Assembly (NCBI RefSeq): GCF_027531815.1
Contig: NZ_JAPZSK010000002.1
Coordinates: 310,001 to 374,000 of the forward strand
From: Gemmatimonas sp.
Lineage (GTDB): Bacteria > Gemmatimonadota > Gemmatimonadetes > Gemmatimonadales > Gemmatimonadaceae
DNA length: 64,000 bases
Reading direction: 5' to 3'
The translations under genes and the position numbers were made by a program. The notes beneath the pieces are model-generated. The model saw only the letters and a program-made list of their open reading frames with translations. It was not told where the DNA came from and did no database searches. Each line of letters begins with the position of its first letter. The stretch's first letter is position 1. This document shows positions 9,412 to 16,286 of this stretch, in pieces.

Positions 9412-9870
9412 ATGCCCCGTCTCTTCCGAAATCCCAGCCTGTTCCTGCTTGCCGTCGTGGCGGTAAGCGTCGCCGCGGCCGCCCGCAGCACCGCGCAGTC
9501 CCCCCTCGCCCCCGGGCGGGCCGTGCTCAACGATCAGGACACGGTACCGGTGTACAGCGACTCCCAGGCAACCGCCGGTCAGGCGGTCTGGGGCAAGGCG
9601 TGCGCGGAGTGCCACGAAACGAAAGATGTGACCGGAGCGGACTTCCGGACGAAGTGGGCGGGGCAGCCGGTGTTCACTCTCTTCGAGCAGATTCGCACCA
9701 CGATGCCCGACGGCAATCCGGGGTCGCTGCCGAAGGAGGAGTATGCGGCGGCGCTGGCGTACATCCTCAAGTTGAATGGGCTGACCGCCGGAGCCACGCC
9801 GCTCGCGACCGATTCCGTGGCGCTCGCGGGGGTGAAGTTGGTGCTCCCCGCTGCGCCTCCGGGGCTCTAG
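9412..9870 (+). CDS. Exported c-type cytochrome
   Basis: 152 residues from the ATG at 9412. A signal peptide (MPRLFRNPSLFLLAVVAVSVA ... STAQ) is followed by one haem-binding site CAECH (Cys64-His68) and a candidate axial methionine in IRTTMPDGNPGSL. The C-terminal half (PKEEYAAALAYILKLNGLTAGATPL) closely parallels the cytochrome domain fused to HupE at 24494-26329, so the two are probably paralogues. It is transcribed away from the flavin oxidase across a 127-bp spacer that may hold two divergent promoters. The likely role is to accept electrons from a periplasmic dehydrogenase. A perfect hairpin terminator follows at 9907. Confidence 0.85.
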   Translation: MPRLFRNPSLFLLAVVAVSVAAAARSTAQSPLAPGRAVLNDQDTVPVYSDSQATAGQAVWGKACAECHETKDVTGADFRTKWAGQPVFTLFEQIRTTMPDGNPGSLPKEEYAAALAYILKLNGLTAGATPLATDSVALAGVKLVLPAAPPGL

Positions 9871-9906
9871 CCCCGCGCCACCCGGGCGGTTACCGGCAAT
9901 CGGACA

Positions 9907-9943
9907 ACGCGACCTCGAACGCCGGTTCGAGGTCGCGTTTTTC
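9907..9943 (+). terminator. Rho-independent terminator after cytochrome c
   Basis: A perfect 14-bp stem (9907-9920 with 9925-9938) with a GCCG loop is followed by a TTTT-rich tail, 37 bp after the cytochrome stop codon. Confidence 0.9.
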
Positions 9944-10015
9944 GTTGTTACGGTGGCACCATCCGCATCCGTTCCGGGATTCGAAAGAAATCGATAGGAC
10001 AATGCCCCCCAAGTA

Positions 10016-10044
10016 TTGACAGCCCGTTGTGTGAGTCGTACCCT
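10016..10044 (+). promoter_or_regulatory. Candidate promoter for the SusC/SusD genes
   Basis: TTGACA (10016-10021) is a perfect -35 consensus, followed after 17 bp by TACCCT (10039-10044), a weak -10 keeping the first TA and last T. It is the best such match in the intergenic region and faces the SusC-like gene. Confidence 0.45.
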
Positions 10045-10417
10045 CCGGCCACCGATACACCGGCGTCACAGGGCAGACGGAAAATGTTCCGCGTTTGGTC
10101 CCAGTTGGTGACGCGAAGCCTGCGTTCTGTTGTTCTCGGCGTGTCGGTCCTGCCTGTACCTCCCGCCTTTCCGCGAGCGCGATCATCCGCGCACGCGCTG
10201 CAGTGCCCCAACGAGCCTTCACGGAGCGGACTGTTGGTGTGTCCGCTGCCGAGCAAACCAGTGGCCCTGTCATTCCCGGTCGACTCGTCGCGCCTCCACA
10301 CGTGCCGAGCCGCCGGCTGACGTGTGGCCATAACCGGTCACAACATCGGGTGGCCGGCGGGTGATCCTGATACGGGGAGTCACGAGATGCGATTGTTCGT
10401 TCCTGCTGCGTTCGCGC

Positions 10418-10468
10418 GTGGCGAGCGAGGTGGTGCACAGCCCAGCTGTGCTGCCAGCTGCTCGCCAC
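10418..10468 (+). promoter_or_regulatory. Two-tier hairpin in the SusC leader
   Basis: Nine-base outer arms (10418-10426 with 10460-10468) enclose a perfect 7-bp inner hairpin (10435-10441 with 10445-10451, loop CCA). It ends 29 bases before the chosen SusC start. It could be an mRNA leader structure. If translation began instead at the ATG at 10387, which has GGGGAG upstream, the region would be coding and the structure incidental. Confidence 0.4.
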
Positions 10469-10497
10469 CACACACCACCACGGCCCGTGCGCCGCTG

Positions 10498-13400
10498 ATG
10501 CGTCGTCTGGTCACATCCGTTCTTTCGGCTGTCGCGGCCATCGGCTTGGCGTTGCCATCCGCCCTGACGGCTCAGGGGGCAGGGGGGACCGTCGTGGGGC
10601 GCGTGACCGACGCCAGCACCGGACTCCCCATTCAGCAGGCGCGCGTCCTGGTGCAGGGGACGCAGGTCGGCGCGCTGACCGCCGAAAACGGGCGGTACTC
10701 GCTTCGGGTGCCCACCTCCGGCGCCGTGGTGCTGGAAGTGAGCCGCATCGGCTATGAAGCCAAGCGGGTCACCGTCACCATCGGTGGCAACGCGCCCATC
10801 ACGCAGGATGTCGCGCTTACGCAGGCGGCATTCTCACTGTCCGCCGTCGTTACTACGGTAACGGGGCAGCAGCGCAAGGTCGAACTGGCCAACGCCACCA
10901 CGCAGATCGCTGTCGCCGAAAAGGTGGCCGAGCTCCCGGTGTCGAACATGGGCCAGCTGCTCTCCGGCCGCGCGGCCGGCGTGCAGGTCACGTCGGGCGG
11001 TGCCACCGGTTCCGGCTCGCGTATCCGTATTCGCGGCCAGGCCTCGCTGTCGCTCTCCAATGATCCGGTCGTGATCATCGACGGCGTGCGCATGACCTCC
11101 AACACCGGCAGCTCCTCCATTGGCGTGGGCGGGTCCACACCGTCGCGTCTCGATGACCTCAATCCCGAGGAAATCGAAAACATCGAAGTCGTCAAGGGGC
11201 CGTCGGCGGCCACGCTGTACGGCACCGAAGCCGCCAACGGCGTGATCAACATCACGACCAAGCGCGGCAAGGCGGGCAAGACGCGCTGGAACGTGTACAC
11301 GGAAAACGGCCGGATCACCGATCCGAACACGTACCCGCTCATGTACTATGGCTGGGGCACCCAGCTCAGCGGCGCCGCGGCCGGCACGCGCGTGCGCTGC
11401 CCGGCCATTTCCATTGCCGCATCGCTCTGCCGTGCCGACAGCCTCCGCGTGGGTAACGCGTTCCTCATCGACAGCCTGAGTCCGGTCGATCAGGGCTCGC
11501 GCCAGCAGTATGGCATGCAGGTGTCGGGTGGTACCGATCGCGTGCAGTACTTCGTGTCCGGCGAGACCGAAGTGGAAACGGGCATCTACCGCATGCCGGA
11601 GATCGAAATCAACCGCCTCAAGACCGAGCGCGGCGTTTCGAGCATTCCGTCGTCGCAGATTCGCCCCAACGCGCTCGACCGCAATAGCCTGCGCGCCAAC
11701 ATCACGGCGCAGCTCTCGCCCAAGGCCACGCTGCAGGTCTCGTCCGGCTTCATCAACAGCCGTCAGCGCCTCCCGCAGAACGAGGACAACGGCAACGGGC
11801 TCATGGTGGGCATGCTGGGCGGCGAGTGGCGTGAAGACCTGCGAGACGGTCGCGGTGTGCCGCTCCTTGGCTGGCGCGCGTTCCCCATGGGCGACATCCT
11901 GTCGCGTACCACCAGCCAGTCGATCAACCGCTTCATCAACAGCGTGCAGCTGCAGTACAACCCCATCAGCTGGCTCACCACCCGTGCCATCGTCGGCTCC
12001 GACTTCACGGCGCGCAGCGACCAGGGCATCAACCTGTTCGACCAGGGCCCGCTGGGCGTGAACCGCGTGGGGCAGATCAACGCCAACCGGGCCGAAATCA
12101 ATCAGCAGACGGTGGACCTTGGTGGGACGGCCAACAAGCAGGTGTTCTCCTGGCTGAACTCCAAGACCTCCGTGGGCATGCAGTACATCCGTAACTCCTT
12201 CGCCCAGTCCGAAGGCACGGGGCAGGCGTTGGTACCGGGCGCCACCACCATCACGGCGGCCGCCATACGCAACGCGTCGGAGGCGTTCGATGAGCGTCGC
12301 ACGCTTGGCTACTATGTGGAGCAGGTGTTCAACGTCAACGAAAAGCTCTTCCTCACAGCTGGCTTGCGCCGCGACGCGGCCAGTGCCTTCGGTAAGGACT
12401 TCCGCGCCGTCAATTATCCCAAGATCGGGGCGTCGTGGGTGATCTCGGATCAGGGCTTCTTCCCGGCGTACAGCTGGCTCAATACCCTGCGCCTGCGTGC
12501 CACCTACGGCGCCTCCGGCCAGATCCCGGGGACCACGGACGCCCTCCGCTTCTTCTCGCCCTTTCCCACCACCATCTCCGGCAGCACGGACCAGCCGGGC
12601 GTCTCGCTCGGCGCGCTGGGGAATGCCACCCTCCGCCCCGAGTTCACGGCGGAAACTGAGGCCGGCTTCGACCTCACGATGTTCGACGGCAAGTCGAACT
12701 TCGAGTTCACGTACTACGACAAGAACACGACCGATGCTCTCATCGAACGTCGTGTGGCGCCCTCCATTGCCGGCGTGACGGCGCGCTTCGAGAACATCGG
12801 CAATGTGCGCAACACGGGGGTGGAGCTTGTGTACAACCAGAAGGTGATCTCGAACGACAATATTGGATTGGATTTCGTGCTCACCGGCTCCACCCTCCGG
12901 AACGAGCTCATCACGCTGGGTGAGGGTGTGAGCCCCATTCCCACCGGCAACCGCAACACGCAGTTGAACACGCCGGGTTTCCCGGTGTTTGGTCTCTGGG
13001 GGCGCCCCTACACCTACAACGATGCAAACGGCGACGGCATTCTGGTGGCCAGCGAGATGACGTACGGCGCCAACTCGTTCATCGGACCGACCCTCCCCAC
13101 CCGCGAACTCGCCTTCACGCCCACGCTCGAACTGTTCGGCCGCAAGCTGCGCATCTCGGGGCAGATGGACAGCAGGTGGGGCATGAAGAAGCTCAACAAC
13201 ACCAAGCGCCATCAGTGCCAGGCCGGATTCTCATGCCAGGGGCTGTATGCCGGCGCCCCGTTGGAAGAGCAGGCCAAGGCGGTCGCGGCGGCGGCGTCGG
13301 TGTTCACCGGCTTCTACGAAGACGGGTCGTTCACCCGCTTCCGCGAACTGTCGCTGTCGTACCAGATGCCGAACGCCTGGGCCAAGGCCCTCAAGGCCGA

Positions 13401-13566
13401 GCGCTGGAACCTGGTGCTTACCGGCCGCAACCTGGGCGTCTGGACGCCCTTCACCGGCGTCGACCCCGAAACCACCGTCGGCAACGGCGACCAGCGCGGC
13501 AACGAGGAGTTCTTCTCCACGCCACCGATGCGCTACTGGACGTTCCGCATGAACTTCAACTTCTGA
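10498..13566 (+). CDS. SusC/RagA-family TonB-linked outer-membrane transporter
   Basis: 1022 residues from the ATG at 10498, which begins a signal peptide (MRRLVTSVLSAVAAIGLALP ... ALTAQ). The frame is open to 10324 and an ATG at 10387 has a better ribosome site (GGGGAG), so the start is not certain. Domains in order: carboxypeptidase-regulatory-like fold (about 27-105), plug (about 120-245, with NMGQLLSGRAAGVQV, IRIRGQASLS, IEVVKGPSAATLYGTEAANG), then a beta-barrel ending in MRYWTFRMNFNF with a terminal aromatic. The family imports oligosaccharides, peptides or other polymers with a SusD-type lipoprotein; that partner follows 19 bp downstream. Substrate cannot be read from the sequence. Confidence 0.92.
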   Translation: MRRLVTSVLSAVAAIGLALPSALTAQGAGGTVVGRVTDASTGLPIQQARVLVQGTQVGALTAENGRYSLRVPTSGAVVLEVSRIGYEAKRVTVTIGGNAPITQDVALTQAAFSLSAVVTTVTGQQRKVELANATTQIAVAEKVAELPVSNMGQLLSGRAAGVQVTSGGATGSGSRIRIRGQASLSLSNDPVVIIDGVRMTSNTGSSSIGVGGSTPSRLDDLNPEEIENIEVVKGPSAATLYGTEAANGVINITTKRGKAGKTRWNVYTENGRITDPNTYPLMYYGWGTQLSGAAAGTRVRCPAISIAASLCRADSLRVGNAFLIDSLSPVDQGSRQQYGMQVSGGTDRVQYFVSGETEVETGIYRMPEIEINRLKTERGVSSIPSSQIRPNALDRNSLRANITAQLSPKATLQVSSGFINSRQRLPQNEDNGNGLMVGMLGGEWREDLRDGRGVPLLGWRAFPMGDILSRTTSQSINRFINSVQLQYNPISWLTTRAIVGSDFTARSDQGINLFDQGPLGVNRVGQINANRAEINQQTVDLGGTANKQVFSWLNSKTSVGMQYIRNSFAQSEGTGQALVPGATTITAAAIRNASEAFDERRTLGYYVEQVFNVNEKLFLTAGLRRDAASAFGKDFRAVNYPKIGASWVISDQGFFPAYSWLNTLRLRATYGASGQIPGTTDALRFFSPFPTTISGSTDQPGVSLGALGNATLRPEFTAETEAGFDLTMFDGKSNFEFTYYDKNTTDALIERRVAPSIAGVTARFENIGNVRNTGVELVYNQKVISNDNIGLDFVLTGSTLRNELITLGEGVSPIPTGNRNTQLNTPGFPVFGLWGRPYTYNDANGDGILVASEMTYGANSFIGPTLPTRELAFTPTLELFGRKLRISGQMDSRWGMKKLNNTKRHQCQAGFSCQGLYAGAPLEEQAKAVAAAASVFTGFYEDGSFTRFRELSLSYQMPNAWAKALKAERWNLVLTGRNLGVWTPFTGVDPETTVGNGDQRGNEEFFSTPPMRYWTFRMNFNF

Positions 13567-13585
13567 TCGAGGCGAGCACGCTTTT

Positions 13586-14962
13586 ATGCGATTCCCCTTC
13601 GTGACTCGTCGATTCCTCCGTCCGGCGAGTGCAGCATTCCTCGCGGTCGGTGTGGCGGCGGGGTGCACCACCGATACGCTCGAGATCACCGATCCCGACG
13701 TGCTCAACGTCGACGCTTACTCCACGGCCGCCGGGGCGACGCCGCTGCGGCTTGGCGTCATCCAGGACTTCCAGAACGTCTTCAGCGGGAACGTCAATCT
13801 GGATAACGTGATCGTCGTGACCGGCAACGTCTCCGACGAGCTGTACTCCACCGATACGTTCGACGACCGCCTGTTCCCCAATCAGCGGGCGATGAACGAC
13901 AACCTGCCGGCGCTGGACGCCTTCTACCGCAACCTGCACCGCGCCCGGTCGGGCGCGACACGTACCATCAACGTGCTGCGGCGCGTGGCGCCCACGCCGG
14001 TGCAGAACATCGGCGAGATGTACGGCGTGCGCGGCTTTACCGAGACGCTCTTCGCCGAGACCTACTGCTCGGGGGTGCCGTTCTCCGAGGAGACCGACTC
14101 GGGCACGCAGTTCGGTGATCCGCAAACCACCACGCAGATCTACGCCCGGGCCCTTGCCAGCTTCGACTCGGCGTTGGCGAGTAGCGGCACCGACACGCGC
14201 GTGCAGAACATTGCTCGCATTGGCCGCGGCCGTGTGCTGCTCAACCAGGGGCGCTTCGACGATGCGGCAGCCGCCGTGTCGGCGGTGCCCACGAACTTTG
14301 CGTGGGTCACGGCGCACTCCACCGGGTCGCCGCGTCAGGAGAACGGCATGTGGCACGCGCTCACCGTGCCCAATTCACGCTACGCCATCGTGCTCCCCGA
14401 CGCGCAGGGGCGCGGCGAGGGGCTCAACGGTGTCGCGTTCCTCACCTCGCCCGCCGACCCGCGTATCCCGTGGGTGCCGTCCACCCGCACCGGGTTCAAT
14501 GGCTCCAGCCGTAACCTCCCCACGCAGCTCAAGTACGACCGTACCACCGGGGCAGTGGTGGCCAACGGCATCGAGGCGCGCCTGATCGAACTCGAGGCGC
14601 GTGTACGCCGCGATAACCAGGCCGATCGTGACGCGGTGTTCGCCGGGCTCAACAACCTCCGCGCCACGGCCATCTCGCCGGCCATGGCTCCGTTGCCGGG
14701 GTCGGCGCCCACCACGCAGGCAGCGGCGGTTTCGCTGCTCTTCGAGGAGCGCGCCAAGTGGCTGTATCTCACCGGCCACCGCCTGGGCGACCTGCGTCGC
14801 CTCGTGCGGCAGTACGGCCGTGCGGCCAACACGGTGTTCCCCACCGGCAACCTGCCGGCGCCGCTGGCCGGCGTGTACGGCAACGACGTGAATCTCCCCA
14901 TCCCCTTCGACGAAAGGAACAACCCGAAGGCGACGGCGGGCTGCCTCGACCGCAACCCGTAA
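13586..14962 (+). CDS. RagB/SusD-family outer-membrane lipoprotein
   Basis: 458 residues. The lipoprotein signal ends in GVAAGC near residue 27. The body matches the TPR-like SusD type: early LNVDAYSTAAGATPLRLG, an ARSGATRTINVLRRV helix, the MYGVRGFTETLFAETYC segment and, near the end, LLFEERAKWLYLTGHRLGDLRRLVRQYGR, the characteristic SusD C-terminal motif. SusD proteins sit on the outer-membrane surface over the SusC barrel and capture ligand. It follows the SusC gene by 19 bp and ends at a strong terminator, so the pair is probably bicistronic. Confidence 0.9.
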   Translation: MRFPFVTRRFLRPASAAFLAVGVAAGCTTDTLEITDPDVLNVDAYSTAAGATPLRLGVIQDFQNVFSGNVNLDNVIVVTGNVSDELYSTDTFDDRLFPNQRAMNDNLPALDAFYRNLHRARSGATRTINVLRRVAPTPVQNIGEMYGVRGFTETLFAETYCSGVPFSEETDSGTQFGDPQTTTQIYARALASFDSALASSGTDTRVQNIARIGRGRVLLNQGRFDDAAAAVSAVPTNFAWVTAHSTGSPRQENGMWHALTVPNSRYAIVLPDAQGRGEGLNGVAFLTSPADPRIPWVPSTRTGFNGSSRNLPTQLKYDRTTGAVVANGIEARLIELEARVRRDNQADRDAVFAGLNNLRATAISPAMAPLPGSAPTTQAAAVSLLFEERAKWLYLTGHRLGDLRRLVRQYGRAANTVFPTGNLPAPLAGVYGNDVNLPIPFDERNNPKATAGCLDRNP

Positions 14963-14981
14963 AGACCACGCCGACATGCAC

Positions 14982-15014
14982 GAAGGGCCGCCGGACACTG
15001 TCCGGCGGCCCTTC
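14982..15014. terminator. Bidirectional terminator between susD-like and HpcH-like genes
   Basis: A perfect 15-bp-class stem (GAAGGGCCGCCGGACA with its complement, loop within ACTGT) lies between two convergent genes. GTGTTT follows on the plus side. It is well placed to stop both transcripts. Confidence 0.85.
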
Positions 15015-15031
15015 GTGTTTCGCGCCTACGC

Positions 15032-16012
15032 TCAGCGACCGCTGGCCGCGCGACCGAGATCCACCGCCTTGAACCCCTGCTCGCCCCAACCAATCACGAA
15101 AACGCTGAAGCCCTCCTTCATGCGCTTCTCGATGTCCGGTGCGCCAGCGGGATAACCACACGGTACCTTGAACTCCTTGCAGGCAGCCAGCACACTCTGA
15201 ATGGCCGCCTCCCACGCCGCTTCGTCAAACTTCCGCTGACCGTTCGCATCGGTGGTGGTGAACACCCCACGCAGGGTGCCGGCACCGGGGAAGAGCACAC
15301 CCACGCCGGGCACGGCGGCGATCTCGCGAATGTGAGCGAGTCCTTCCTTGCTCTCCACGATGGTGAAGGTGTACAGCTCACCCTTGGGATTGAGCGGCCA
15401 GAGATCGGCCTTCTCCCGGTACTCCTTGTCGCTCATCCCCCAGCGAGCGGGCGCGGCGCCAACGTCGTCGGCACGGGTGCCCCCGTTGCTCTTGAAGCGT
15501 ACGGCTGCGATCCCCTTCTTGAGCTCGTCAGCGTTGAGCACGTCCACGAACACGATGCCCATGACGCCCTCGTTCAACTGCTTGCCAATACGGGCCGTGG
15601 CCACGGCCGGATCGGGGGCAATCTCCGGCGTCTTTACGAACACCGGATGCGTGAGGCGCGGGGCCTTGCCCTTGCTCAGGGCGCCGCCGTCGGCCAGCGC
15701 CTTGGCGAATTCGGTGAAGGGCGGGTACGTCTGGTCGAAGTTGTACTCCATAGTGCCTTCGAAGACGTAATCCAGCTTCTTGTACGCCAGCGCCTCCGCC
15801 GCCAACTGGCTCATGCTTTTCACCGAGTCGGCCGGCGGTGCCGGCTGCCCGGGGCGCGCACGGCGATTGGCCGGGGCATAGAGCCCGAACACCGGCTTCC
15901 CGGCGGCTACGAGGTCGATGACCGGGTTGAGCCGCTGCGCCTGCACGGGCGCGGAAGGAATGAGGCCAAGGCTCAGGGCGGCCGAGGCGGACAGCATCCA
16001 GCGTGATCGCAC
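15032..16012 (-). CDS. Exported HpcH/HpaI aldolase-like protein with altered metal site
   Basis: 326 residues from the GTG at 16012, chosen because GGAGGAG lies just upstream and it starts a signal peptide (RSRWMLSASAALSLG ... PVQAQ); an ATG at 15997 would also work. The body resembles the HpcH/HpaI aldolase / citrate-lyase-beta TIM barrel: KPVFGLYAPANRR, GIVFVDVLNADELKKGI, and FTIVESKEGLAHIREIAAVPGVGVLF with the usual metal-ligand glutamate. The usual GPxDLS segment, which supplies a metal-binding aspartate, reads GAGTLRG here (Thr246). Known members are cytosolic, so export is itself unusual. Either the chemistry differs or the protein only binds ligand. It is convergent with susD-like and divergent from the DUF1592 gene. 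Confidence 0.75.
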   Translation of the reverse strand: MRSRWMLSASAALSLGLIPSAPVQAQRLNPVIDLVAAGKPVFGLYAPANRRARPGQPAPPADSVKSMSQLAAEALAYKKLDYVFEGTMEYNFDQTYPPFTEFAKALADGGALSKGKAPRLTHPVFVKTPEIAPDPAVATARIGKQLNEGVMGIVFVDVLNADELKKGIAAVRFKSNGGTRADDVGAAPARWGMSDKEYREKADLWPLNPKGELYTFTIVESKEGLAHIREIAAVPGVGVLFPGAGTLRGVFTTTDANGQRKFDEAAWEAAIQSVLAACKEFKVPCGYPAGAPDIEKRMKEGFSVFVIGWGEQGFKAVDLGRAASGR

Positions 16013-16202
16013 GAACTCCTCCAGGTAGGGTGGGAGGGGGAGGGGGAGGGCCGCGGCCCGGCGGGTGTTGGCGGCGGCGTACAGCAACCTGCAGCTGCTC
16101 TAATCCACCCCAACGGCCGAGGGAGCACAAGCGCTGAGGGCAGGCGGCCTTCGGCACCGGGAGCCATGTTCCCGTCGTTGAACACTTTGGCCATCTTGGT
16201 CG

Positions 16203-16210
16203 TATCTTTG
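16203..16210 (+). promoter_or_regulatory. TATCTTTG, possible Bacteroidota-type -7 element
   Basis: TATCTTTG matches the TAnnTTTG -7 consensus known from Bacteroidota promoters. A TTG lies at 16178-16180, 22 bp away, slightly more than the usual spacing. It sits in the divergent spacer 77 bp before the DUF1592 gene. Confidence 0.3.
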
Positions 16211-16286
16211 TTGTAAGCATTTTCGGGGGCGCGATCCCACCGGCGCCCCCACCCGACCACACCCGCCTGAGCCTGGAGGCCCGGGG

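Larger units (their letters stand above)
9871..10497. other. Long intergenic region before susC: terminator, promoter, structured leader
   Basis: No credible gene lies in these 627 bases; the open frames on both strands have no recognisable protein features. It holds the cytochrome terminator (9907-9943), a candidate sigma-70-type promoter (10016-10044) and, just before the SusC-like start, a two-part hairpin (10418-10468). If the promoter is real, the susC mRNA has a leader of about 450 nt. Confidence 0.6.

Noticed and set aside
7710-10019. 769-codon plus-strand open frame across the flavin oxidase
   Set aside because: Antisense to a well-supported gene; only its distal part coincides with the real cytochrome frames and it matches no family.
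9890-10471. Minus-strand open frame in the susC upstream region
   Set aside because: No start context or recognisable protein; the region is better explained by terminator, promoter and leader.
10834-13212. 792-codon open frame antisense to the SusC-like gene
   Set aside because: It mirrors the codon structure of a clear SusC gene in high-GC DNA; its protein is His/Val/Ala-rich with no domain.
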